Shown in pieces: positions 1 through 6,676 of a stretch of 6,676 nt of DNA. This DNA comes from Lautropia sp. SCN 70-15 (lineage in GTDB: Bacteria; Pseudomonadota; Gammaproteobacteria; Burkholderiales; Burkholderiaceae_E). The notes beneath the pieces are model-generated. The model did not search any database, had not been told where the DNA came from, and saw only the letters and a list, made by a program, of their open reading frames with translations. A program made the translations under genes and the position numbers. The number at the start of each line of letters is the position of its first letter. Position 1 is the stretch's first letter. Where the stretch lies: assembly GCA_001724315.1 (NCBI GenBank), contig MEEC01000147.1, positions 1 through 6,676 of the forward strand, read 5' to 3'.

Positions 1-58
1 ATAGAGTACTTGGCTACGAACCAAGGGGTCGTGGGTTCGAATCCTGCCAGCCGCGCCA
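1..58 (+). tRNA. tRNA-Arg (anticodon ACG), 5' end cut by window edge
   Basis: The 3' part of an arginine tRNA. The anticodon stem pairs 9-13 (CTTGG) with 21-25 (CCAAG) around a seven-base loop at 14-20 (CTACGAA), which puts the anticodon ACG at 16-18. A five-base variable region follows at 26-30. The T stem is 31-35 with 43-47 around TTCGAAT at 36-42, including two G-T wobble pairs. Bases 48-54 (CAGCCGC) are the 3' acceptor strand, 55 is the discriminator G, and CCA is encoded at 56-58. The 5' acceptor strand and most of the D arm lie upstream of the window. The wobble A at position 34 of tRNA-Arg(ACG) is normally deaminated to inosine by TadA (family knowledge). Confidence 0.95.
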
Positions 59-65
59 CCATTCG

Positions 66-96
66 AAGGGGTCCAGGGAAACCTGGACCCCTTTTT
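66..96 (+). terminator. Intrinsic terminator of the tRNA transcript
   Basis: A perfect 10-bp stem, GGGGTCCAGG (68-77) with CCTGGACCCC (82-91), closes on a GAAA tetraloop (78-81) and runs directly into five T residues (92-96). The stem can be extended by A66-A67 pairing with T92-T93. It starts only eight bases after the tRNA CCA end, so it almost certainly ends the tRNA-Arg transcript and isolates the downstream lipoprotein gene from tRNA transcription. Confidence 0.93.
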
Positions 97-141
97 CGTT
101 TGCGCCGCCTTTGCGCGCCAAGCTTGCCGGGCGCCTGCCGC

Positions 142-171
142 TTGATGCCCCCCGTCCGGCACGGTTACGCT
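142..171 (+). promoter_or_regulatory. Possible sigma70-type promoter for the lipoprotein gene
   Basis: TTGATG (142-147) matches four of six bases of the -35 consensus, and TACGCT (166-171) matches three of six of the -10 consensus, with an 18-base spacer. A promoter is expected in this gap because the strong terminator just upstream blocks read-through. The match is weak and rests only on position and partial consensus. Confidence 0.25.
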
Positions 172-187
172 GAGGCCCCGCTTCCCT

Positions 188-191
188 GGAG
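188..191 (+). promoter_or_regulatory. Ribosome binding site that decides the lipoprotein start
   Basis: GGAG at 188-191 lies seven bases before ATG 199. The alternative in-frame start, GTG 250, would give an ideal short lipoprotein signal peptide but has only C/T-rich sequence upstream and no purine-rich site. This supports ATG 199. Confidence 0.55.
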
Positions 192-198
192 CCCTGCG

Positions 199-777
199 AT
201 GCCTGGCCCGGCCGCCTGCTTCCCGTCGTCGTCCTCACGTCTCGCCCCGGTGACAAGCGCCGCGCGCGTCGCCGCCTGCGCGCTGCTGCTCGGCCTGGCC
301 GGCTGCGCCTCGCTGCCCGGCCCCGGCGAGACGGTGACGGTCTCGGCCGGACGCCAGATCACCGCCCAGGATCTCGAGACCCGTCGCGACGTCGCGGCGG
401 CGCGCCCCGCGCTTCAGGCGGCCGGGATCGGCCCGGCCGAGATCGCGGCCGGGCGCGTGCTCCGGGTCCAGTGCGCGGTGATGACCGACGGCTGGTGGGA
501 CAGCCTCGCGATCCTGCCCCCGGGCTTCGGTGCGCCCGGCGATCGCGCGCTGGTTCTGGCGGTCGCGGACCGCGGCGACAACGACAGGCTGCCGGTCAAC
601 AGGGTGGTCGGCCGCGCGGAGCCGCCGCTCGGCCCCGGCGGACAGGCCTACCGCTTCATTCCCGACTGGCGCGAGCGCGGGCTCAGCCGCAATTTCGAGC
701 GGCAAGCGCCCGCCGGCGGCCCTTCCTCCGAATACCTGATCGTCCAGGGCTCCTGGCTGGTGCGCTGCCGTCGCTGA
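199..777 (+). CDS. Putative outer-membrane or periplasmic lipoprotein, function unknown
   Basis: A 192-residue protein that I do not recognise beyond its export signal. Residues 21-32 (AARVAACALLLG) form the hydrophobic core of a signal peptide, followed by a lipobox LAGC with Cys36 as the predicted lipidated residue. After cleavage by signal peptidase II, about 157 residues would remain. The residue after Cys36 is Ala and not Asp, so Lol-dependent sorting to the outer membrane is expected. The mature part has two further cysteines, Cys92 and Cys190, which could form a disulfide in the periplasm. No membrane segments, repeats or catalytic motif are apparent. ATG 199 is chosen because of GGAG at 188-191; this gives an unusually long n-region of about 20 residues. 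GTG 250 would give a more typical signal peptide (MTSAARVAAC...) but has no ribosome site. The gene ends 41 bases before the monooxygenase gene, so co-transcription is possible, but no functional link is visible. Confidence 0.78.
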   Translation: MPGPAACFPSSSSRLAPVTSAARVAACALLLGLAGCASLPGPGETVTVSAGRQITAQDLETRRDVAAARPALQAAGIGPAEIAAGRVLRVQCAVMTDGWWDSLAILPPGFGAPGDRALVLAVADRGDNDRLPVNRVVGRAEPPLGPGGQAYRFIPDWRERGLSRNFERQAPAGGPSSEYLIVQGSWLVRCRR

Positions 778-784
778 TCGCGTC

Positions 785-790
785 TATCAT
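785..790 (+). promoter_or_regulatory. Isolated -10-like hexamer before the BVMO gene
   Basis: TATCAT (785-790) matches five of six bases of the sigma70 -10 consensus and sits 28 bases before the ATG at 819, in the gap after the lipoprotein gene. No convincing -35 element is present 16-18 bases upstream, because that sequence is GC-rich coding DNA. It may allow separate transcription of the monooxygenase gene, or may be chance. Confidence 0.22.
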
Positions 791-818
791 CGTTCCGAGA
801 ACGACACCCGGAGACGTG

Positions 819-2549
<1,731 letters not shown>

Positions 2550-2590
2550 CCGAACCCCACTCCCTTCTCCCTTCTTTCCCCGCCCCGAAC

Positions 2591-2902
2591 ATGATCAACG
2601 TCATCGCCGTCATCACCGCCAAACCCGGACAACGGAAGGCCGTGCTCGAAGCCTTCCGCGCCAATCGCGCCAACGTGCTCGCCGAGGACGGCTGCATCGA
2701 ATACGACGCCGCGGTCGACGTCGACCCGGTGCTGGGCTTCCAGGCGCCGTTCGGCCCGGACACCTTCGTCGTCATCGAGAAGTGGCGCGACCTGGATGCG
2801 CTGAAGGCGCACGCCCGGGCTCCGCACATGGCCGCCTATGCGGCGCAGACCAGGGATCTGGTCGCCAGTCGCGCGATCCACGTGCTTTCCCCGGCGGCCT
2901 GA
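2591..2902 (+). CDS. Antibiotic biosynthesis monooxygenase (ABM) domain protein, YgiN-like
   Basis: A 103-residue protein consisting of a single ABM ferredoxin-like domain. This cofactor-independent fold forms dimers; characterised members are quinol monooxygenases such as YgiN or polyketide-tailoring monooxygenases, but many have unknown substrates. Visible family features are the first strand INVIAVITAKPG (2-13), the GCIEY segment (34-38), the FVVIEKW strand (59-65) and the L-x2-H-x4-H end of the helix (Leu71, His74, His79). ATG 2591 is chosen because the domain begins exactly there. An upstream in-frame ATG at 2546 overlaps the BVMO stop as ATGA and would add 15 residues (118 total) by translational coupling. 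That extension is not domain-like and contains several A/T-ending codons (GAA, CTT, CCT, TCT) unlike the surrounding genes. Neither start has a clear ribosome site. It is probably co-transcribed with the BVMO and might act on a product of the same pathway. Confidence 0.85.
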   Translation: MINVIAVITAKPGQRKAVLEAFRANRANVLAEDGCIEYDAAVDVDPVLGFQAPFGPDTFVVIEKWRDLDALKAHARAPHMAAYAAQTRDLVASRAIHVLSPAA

Positions 2903-2932
2903 GGCGCAGGACCCGCGCCCCGGGCATCGCCG

Positions 2933-2977
2933 GCGCCCGCTTCCCGACACGAGCGCTCGGGAAGCCGGGGCGGGCGC
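2933..2977. terminator. Bulged hairpin between convergent genes, candidate bidirectional terminator
   Basis: GCGCCCG (2933-2939) pairs with CGGGCGC (2971-2977), and CTTCCCGA (2940-2947) pairs with TCGGGAAG (2957-2964). The loop is nine bases, and a six-base bulge, CCGGGG (2965-2970), sits in the right arm. The structure fills the gap between the ABM stop at 2902 and the eboC stop at 2978. Neither strand has a T-run after the stem, so it is not a canonical intrinsic terminator. It may act as a pause or mRNA-end-protecting structure together with Rho. Confidence 0.5.
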
Positions 2978-3850
2978 TCAGGTTCCCGAGATGTAGCGCT
3001 GCAGGAACAGCGTCACGGCGAAGCCTGCCAGCGCGAGCAGCGCCAGGGCGGGCGCGCCGGCGCCCGCGATCAGCATCGCGTCGAGCAGCGAGATGCCGGC
3101 GATCAGGCTGACCACGGCGCGCGGGATGTCGCCGCGCTGGCGGCGGCGCAGGAACCAGAGCGCGACGAGCATCCAGGCGACGAACAACAGCAGGAAAGGC
3201 GCCACCACCGCCGACTGCGCGGCCAGCCAGGCGCCGTGCAGCACCGGCGCCGCCAGGAAGAGCAAGGGCCACAGGTTGCGGACCTCGCCGAGATTCTCCT
3301 GCTTGGCCACGTAGGTGAGCCCGATCAGGTAGCAGAGCAGCAGCCCTGCGCCCAGCCAGAGCGCGCCGGGCAGGACCAGGGTCACGCAGAGCCCCGCTCC
3401 GAGATAGACGAGGACCCGGCACAGGCCCATCAGCAGCGGGCTGAGCGGATTGCCCTTGTGCCAGGCATCGTACAGGGTGATCGCCGCCGCCAGCCCGACG
3501 CCGGCCAGCACCGGCGCGATGCCGGTGCCGGTCCCGAACCCGTAGCCCGCCCAGGCCAGCAGCAGGAGGCCGACCGCCATCTGCGCGTAACCGGCGAGGA
3601 AGACGCCGCTCCGCGACACCTCTCCCGACGGAATCGGCCGCTCGGGGCGCTCGCGGGCGTCGTACTCGGCGTCGAAGGCGTCGTTCAGGAACATCCCGCC
3701 CACGTAGAACAGCGAGAAGGCGACCAGCATCACCGCCATCTGCGCGCCGAAGGCGGTGGCGCCGGCCAGCACCGCGCCGGCCAGCGTGTTCGTCCATACG
3801 GTGGGAAGGTTGGACACCCGCCCGAGCTTCAGCACGGTCTTCAGTTTCAT
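2978..3850 (-). CDS. eboC: UbiA-like membrane prenyltransferase, EboC type
   Basis: A 290-residue integral membrane protein of the UbiA superfamily, whose members move an isoprenoid chain from a diphosphate donor to an acceptor. About eight to nine hydrophobic segments run through its length. The N-terminal GRVSNLPTVWTN (10-21) and the first Asp-rich motif N56-D57-x2-D60-x3-D64, followed by RPERPIPSG (68-76), are clear UbiA features. The segment YDAWHKGNPLSPLLMG (127-142) fits the EboC branch as I know it. Where classical UbiA enzymes carry a second Asp-rich motif, this protein reads YVAKQENLGEV (180-190), with no Asp. ATG 3850 follows GAGGG at 3863-3859 with eight-base spacing, and the gene starts four bases after the eboE stop. 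It is the last gene of the operon. Known of the family: EboC belongs to the ebo cluster implicated in moving metabolite precursors to the periplasm. Inferred: it lipidates or helps export the product of EboD and EboE. Confidence 0.88.
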   Translation of the reverse strand: MKLKTVLKLGRVSNLPTVWTNTLAGAVLAGATAFGAQMAVMLVAFSLFYVGGMFLNDAFDAEYDARERPERPIPSGEVSRSGVFLAGYAQMAVGLLLLAWAGYGFGTGTGIAPVLAGVGLAAAITLYDAWHKGNPLSPLLMGLCRVLVYLGAGLCVTLVLPGALWLGAGLLLCYLIGLTYVAKQENLGEVRNLWPLLFLAAPVLHGAWLAAQSAVVAPFLLLFVAWMLVALWFLRRRQRGDIPRAVVSLIAGISLLDAMLIAGAGAPALALLALAGFAVTLFLQRYISGT

Positions 3851-3854
3851 GGGC

Positions 3855-5048
3855 TCAGCCCTCGATTCTCTGCAGGACCCAGTCGAGCTCGCGGGCAATC
3901 GCCGCGGCCAGCGGAACCTTGCGATAGGCCTCGGGCAGCACGTCCCAGGTATAGGTCTCGACCTCGAGATGCTCGGACACCGGGTCGGACGCATGCAGCG
4001 CGAGCACCTCCGCCAGGAAGGACTGCGTGGTGCCGAAACCGATCATCTCCGGCAGGAAGACCGGCACGTGAAAGTGCACGCGCCACTCGGCCCCCCAGGC
4101 GGTGTCGCGCGCCGCGAGCGCCTCGGGCAGGTCCAGGAAGCGCCGCAGATCGCCGTTGCGCCGTTCGACCACCTGGTGCAGGTAGACCGGCTCGGCGAAG
4201 GCCTCGAGCCGGGCCGCGCTCGCTTCGTCGAGGGCCGGCACCCGAAGCGCCGAGCTGAGCTGAGCCTTGGCGATCCGGATGCCGCGCGCGCGCAAGGCGG
4301 CGATGCTGGCCGCCGGATCCTCGAACTCGACCGCCGCGTGGCAGACGTCGTAGCAGACCCCCAGGTGCCGGCGCATCGCGCCCTCCAGCGCGGTTCCCGA
4401 AAGGCCGGTGGCGGCCGCCAGTTGCGTCCGTGCGGCCGCGCCGAACAGGTGATCCTCGAAGTACGCGATGGTCTCGTCGACGGTCTCGAGGAGGCAGCAG
4501 GGCTCGGGCTCCAGGGCCAGGCAGATCGTCCTGCCGGTGGCGCGCTCGATCTCCACCAGCCGTGCGACATGCGCGACCAGGTTCGCGGTGATCGTGTCGA
4601 GCCGGCCGGCGGCCCAGGGCCTGAAGGTGCCCGGCACCGTGCTCAGGCTGCCCGCCACGCCCTCCGGCAGCAGGCGGGCGAACAGTTCAGCCAATGCGTT
4701 CGTGTATTCCAGCCGGAGCGGATCGCTCCAGTCCGGTCGGTAGGCGCCCTCCTTCACCGTGGCGCCGTGAAAGGTTCCGTACGGAAACCCGTTGATCGTG
4801 AAGACGTAGAAGCCGCCGTCGTCGAGGAAACCCTTCAGCGCCTCGAAGCGGGCGGGATCCTGTAGCGCCGCGAGCGCCGTCGCGCCCAGTCGAAGGCCCA
4901 CGCCCATCGGTTCTCCGGGACAGACCCGGGCTCGCACCGCCGGCAGGTGCTCCCGCAGCCCCGCCATCACCTCGTCCAGTGTTTCGCCCGCGTGGATGTT
5001 CGTGCAGTAGCTCAGGTGGCAGTCGGTGCCCGTGCCGCGGATCCGCAT
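3855..5048 (-). CDS. eboE: Metabolite traffic protein EboE (xylose-isomerase-like TIM barrel)
   Basis: A 397-residue protein with the hallmarks of EboE, a family with a sugar-phosphate isomerase/epimerase-like TIM-barrel fold. Distinctive segments are HLSYCTNIHAGET (11-23), YVFTINGFPYGTFHG (81-95), LALEPEPCCLLET (177-189), YDVCHAAVEFED (233-244), VHFHVPVF (324-331) and EVETYTWDVLP (362-372). His11, Glu180, Asp234, His237, His327 and Glu364 are candidate metal or substrate ligands by analogy with xylose-isomerase-like enzymes; this assignment is inference. There is no signal peptide, so it should be cytoplasmic. The ATG overlaps the eboD stop by one base (TGATG), showing translational coupling, and GGAGG lies at 5057-5053 with a four-base spacer. 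Known of the family: EboE is part of the cluster needed for periplasmic delivery of a scytonemin precursor in cyanobacteria, with no established reaction. The length looks intact. Confidence 0.9.
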   Translation of the reverse strand: MRIRGTGTDCHLSYCTNIHAGETLDEVMAGLREHLPAVRARVCPGEPMGVGLRLGATALAALQDPARFEALKGFLDDGGFYVFTINGFPYGTFHGATVKEGAYRPDWSDPLRLEYTNALAELFARLLPEGVAGSLSTVPGTFRPWAAGRLDTITANLVAHVARLVEIERATGRTICLALEPEPCCLLETVDETIAYFEDHLFGAAARTQLAAATGLSGTALEGAMRRHLGVCYDVCHAAVEFEDPAASIAALRARGIRIAKAQLSSALRVPALDEASAARLEAFAEPVYLHQVVERRNGDLRRFLDLPEALAARDTAWGAEWRVHFHVPVFLPEMIGFGTTQSFLAEVLALHASDPVSEHLEVETYTWDVLPEAYRKVPLAAAIARELDWVLQRIEG

Positions 5049-6244
5049 CAGGCCTCCAGGCGTCGCTCGAGCCAGGCGATCGATTCCTTCACGCGGTCCA
5101 CGTCGATCTCGTGGACCTCCACGCCGGTGCCGATGCCTGCGAGCAGCGTGATCGTGAGCTCGCCGCCCAGGTGCTCGCGGAATTCGCGCAGTCCCGCCAG
5201 GATCGCCAGCTCGCCATCGGGCTCGGTGCGCAGCAGGCCCGGATGCCAGAGGTCGAAGCCGAGGAACTCGAGCAAGGCGCAGATGCGATCCTCCTGCCCC
5301 GGCTCGAGCATGCCGCTCAGCACCGAATAGCGCGCGTCGAGCGCCATGCCGATCGCAACCGCCTCGCCATGCCTGACGTGATGCCGGGTGATGCTCTCGA
5401 GCTTGTGCGCCGACCAGTGGCCGTAGTCGAGCGGACGCGCGCTGCCCGTCTCGAAGGGATCGCCACCGTGCGCGATCTGGCGCATGTGCAGCTCCGCGCA
5501 TCGGCGGATCATGGTGGCCATCGCCTCGCGCTCGAAGGTGGCCAGGTGCTCGGAGTGCTGCTCCAGCCACGCGAAGAAACCGGCGTCGCGAATCAGCGCG
5601 ACCTTGACCGCCTCGGCCATGCCCGCGATCTTGTCGCGGTCGGGCAGGCTCATCGCGAAGTCGAGATCGTTCAGCACCGCGAACGGCGGCGCGAAAGTCC
5701 CCACGAAGTTCTTCACGCCGTGCAGGTTGACGCCGTTCTTGACGCCCACTCCCGAGTCGTTCTGGGCCAGGACCGTGGTGGGAACGCGAACGTGCCGGAT
5801 GCCGCGGTGCGTGGTGGCCGACACCAGCCCGACCGCATCGAGCACGGCCCCGCCCCCGATCGCCTCGACGCAGGAGTGGCGGTCGATGTGGAAGTCGAAC
5901 AGCGACTGCTGGATCGCCTCGATGAAGTGCAGGTCGGCCTTGATCTTCTCGCCGCCGGGCACCAGCACCGGCTTGCAGACGAGCTCCAGGGCGTCGGCGT
6001 GCCCTGCCACGTAGGCCTGCACCTGGTCCGCCAGCTCGGGCCTCGCGGCAGCGAGGCCGTCGTCGACGAAGACGATCAGGCGGTGCCGCTTGTGCGGCTC
6101 GAGCCGGGCGATCGCGTCGCGCAGCGCGGCGTTCTCGGGCGCGAACAGGTTCTCGGTGAACACCACCGGGAACTCGAAGGGCACGGAAAAGCGCTGCCAG
6201 ACCGTCTGCTTCTCGACCGCCGACCTCGTGATTGGGATGCTCAT
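5048..6244 (-). CDS. eboD: EboD, 3-dehydroquinate-synthase-like sugar phosphate cyclase
   Basis: A 398-residue NAD+- and metal-dependent cyclase of the dehydroquinate synthase superfamily. The NAD-binding GGG (130-132) with Asp136, PTTVLAQNDSGVGVKNGVN (155-173), K178-N179 and the metal-site Glu211 in AEAVK are visible. His276 and His280 in GHWSAHKLE and His292 in RHGEAVAIG complete the expected metal and catalytic set; His276 and His292 keep the 16-residue spacing of dehydroquinate synthase. The active-site context differs from AroB (KNGVN where AroB has KTGVN, and GHWSAH where AroB has a GHxxGH pattern), so a different sugar phosphate substrate is likely. Placement directly upstream of eboE and eboC supports EboD and argues against a shikimate-pathway AroB; no aroK or other shikimate gene is present. 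ATG 6244 has only a weak purine-rich site (AGGGCGG). It is the first gene of the three-gene operon. Confidence 0.88.
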   Translation of the reverse strand: MSIPITRSAVEKQTVWQRFSVPFEFPVVFTENLFAPENAALRDAIARLEPHKRHRLIVFVDDGLAAARPELADQVQAYVAGHADALELVCKPVLVPGGEKIKADLHFIEAIQQSLFDFHIDRHSCVEAIGGGAVLDAVGLVSATTHRGIRHVRVPTTVLAQNDSGVGVKNGVNLHGVKNFVGTFAPPFAVLNDLDFAMSLPDRDKIAGMAEAVKVALIRDAGFFAWLEQHSEHLATFEREAMATMIRRCAELHMRQIAHGGDPFETGSARPLDYGHWSAHKLESITRHHVRHGEAVAIGMALDARYSVLSGMLEPGQEDRICALLEFLGFDLWHPGLLRTEPDGELAILAGLREFREHLGGELTITLLAGIGTGVEVHEIDVDRVKESIAWLERRLEA

Positions 6245-6263
6245 CGCTGCCGCCCTGTGGTTC

Positions 6264-6280
6264 CGGCCGCGCGGCGGCCG
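6264..6280. repeat. Inverted repeat in the predicted eboD leader
   Basis: CGGCCGC (6264-6270) and GCGGCCG (6274-6280) form a perfect seven-base inverted repeat around GCG. It begins 20 bases upstream of the eboD start codon. It could be an operator or an mRNA hairpin limiting initiation, but short GC-only palindromes are common at this base composition. Confidence 0.45.
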
Positions 6281-6330
6281 CTTTCGATCGACATTGTGTA
6301 CGAACAGACGAGGATGGAGAATGCGCTCAC

Positions 6331-6347
6331 GGCCGGCGCGACCGGCC
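6331..6347. repeat. Inverted repeat upstream of the TMEM220-family gene
   Basis: GGCCGG (6331-6336) and CCGGCC (6342-6347) form a perfect six-base inverted repeat around CGCGA, ending 25 bases before the ATG at 6373. The same caution about GC-rich palindromes applies. Confidence 0.4.
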
Positions 6348-6372
6348 TGTACAACCGGAGACTTTCGCCGCC

Positions 6373-6676
6373 ATGCGCTACCTGAACGTCCTGTTGGGAA
6401 CCCTGATGCTCGCCTTCGTCGCGGTCCAGTACAACGACCCCGACGGCCCGCTGTGGATGGCGATCTACTCGGTCCCGATGATCTGGGCCTTTATCGCCGC
6501 CTTCCGCCTGCCCCTGCTGCGCACGCCGCTCGGCAACCGCCTGCTGCAGCTCAGCGTGCTGGCTGGCGTTGCCGCAGTCGCGTACTACTGGCCGCAGATG
6601 CCGGGTTTCTGGCACAAGGAGGTCTGGTGGAACGAGGAAACCGCGCGCGAAGGGATGGGCGTGATGCTTCTCCTGA
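6373..6676 (+). CDS. TMEM220-family small membrane protein, 3' end beyond window
   Basis: The first 101 codons of a membrane protein, read through to the window edge without a stop. The first hydrophobic segment (about 4-18) runs into the family signature QYNDPDGPLWMAIY (19-32). A second segment spans about 33-44 and a third about 60-73. They are followed by a soluble stretch rich in Trp (Trp73, Trp80, Trp85, Trp86) and by EETAREGMGVM (88-98), which fits the conserved E-x3-RE-x-MG end of the TMEM220 family; a further hydrophobic segment appears to begin at the edge. The family occurs in bacteria and animals, and its function is unknown to me. GGAG (6357-6360) lies 12 bases before the ATG, a long spacing; no better in-frame start is present. 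It diverges from eboD. Confidence 0.82.
   Translation, partial: MRYLNVLLGTLMLAFVAVQYNDPDGPLWMAIYSVPMIWAFIAAFRLPLLRTPLGNRLLQLSVLAGVAAVAYYWPQMPGFWHKEVWWNEETAREGMGVMLLL

Larger units (their letters stand above)
6245..6372. promoter_or_regulatory. Divergent control region between eboD and the TMEM220-family gene
   Basis: This 128-bp gap must hold the start signals for both diverging genes. A weak plus-strand pair is TTGTGT (6294-6299) and GAGAAT (6317-6322) with 17-base spacing. On the minus strand, almost the same bases give TTCTCC (6321-6316) and CACAAT (6298-6293), again 17 bases apart. Each element matches only three or four consensus bases. If both are real, the two polymerases would compete for one site. 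Starts predicted from these would place one GC hairpin in each leader. Location is well supported; the exact elements are not. Confidence 0.45.

Noticed and set aside
31..58. tRNA 3' end as a phage or island attachment site
   Set aside because: No second copy of this segment and no integrase gene is visible in the window; the downstream genes share the base composition of the rest.
10..198. Upstream in-frame extension of the lipoprotein gene into the tRNA
   Set aside because: It would translate through the tRNA and the terminator hairpin; the ribosome site at 188-191 and the signal peptide support a start at 199.
471..818. Upstream in-frame extension of the BVMO gene across the lipoprotein gene
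   Set aside because: The extension is an Arg-rich out-of-frame reading of the lipoprotein gene; ATG 819 has GGAG upstream and lies 38 codons before the FAD motif.
3236..4865. Overlapping plus-strand open frames opposite eboC and eboE
   Set aside because: They are Arg/Pro/Gln-rich shadows of confidently identified minus-strand genes, without membrane segments or domains.
5048..6244. eboD read as a housekeeping aroB
   Set aside because: The metal ligands fit either, but the substrate-loop differences and the coupling to eboE and eboC favour EboD.
4979..6385. Long plus-strand open frame opposite eboD and the end of eboE
   Set aside because: It mirrors the codon bias of the real minus-strand genes, has low-complexity composition with many His, Gln, Asp and Val residues and no motif, and has no supported start.
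6674..6676. TGA at the very end of the window as the stop of the TMEM220-family gene
   Set aside because: It is out of frame: the codon at 6673-6675 is CTG, so the gene continues past the edge.

Overview
GC-rich window with strongly G/C-biased third codon positions. All six complete genes stop with TGA. The codon bias, the form of the tRNA-Arg(ACG) remnant and the gene families suggest a high-GC Proteobacterium, most likely a betaproteobacterium of the Burkholderiales. That placement is inference from style and is not proven by any marker gene here.

Layout. Bases 1-58 are the 3' part of a tRNA-Arg(ACG) cut by the left edge, followed at once by a strong intrinsic terminator (66-96). Then come three plus-strand genes: an unrecognised small lipoprotein (199-777), a type I Baeyer-Villiger monooxygenase (819-2549) and a small antibiotic-biosynthesis-monooxygenase (ABM) fold protein (2591-2902). 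These end at a convergent intergenic hairpin (2933-2977). The minus strand from 6244 back to 2978 carries three tightly packed genes, with 1-nt overlap and 4-nt spacing: an EboD-type dehydroquinate-synthase-like cyclase, the TIM-barrel 'metabolite traffic' protein EboE, and the UbiA-like membrane protein EboC. A 128-bp divergent control region (6245-6372) separates them from a plus-strand TMEM220-family membrane protein that runs off the right edge.

How the genes fit together. The main system is a compact ebo cluster in the transcribed order D-E-C, without eboA, eboB or eboF in the visible sequence. Ebo proteins are known from cyanobacteria, where the cluster is needed to deliver a scytonemin precursor to the periplasm, and from scattered Proteobacteria, Bacteroidetes and eustigmatophyte plastids. 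Their biochemistry is poorly defined. A reasonable inference is that EboD makes a cyclitol-like head group, EboE modifies or handles it, and EboC attaches a polyprenyl-type lipid or acts in the membrane. The BVMO-ABM pair is a separate oxidative unit, probably for ketone or aromatic catabolism. It faces the ebo operon, and nothing in the sequence shows that the two are functionally linked.
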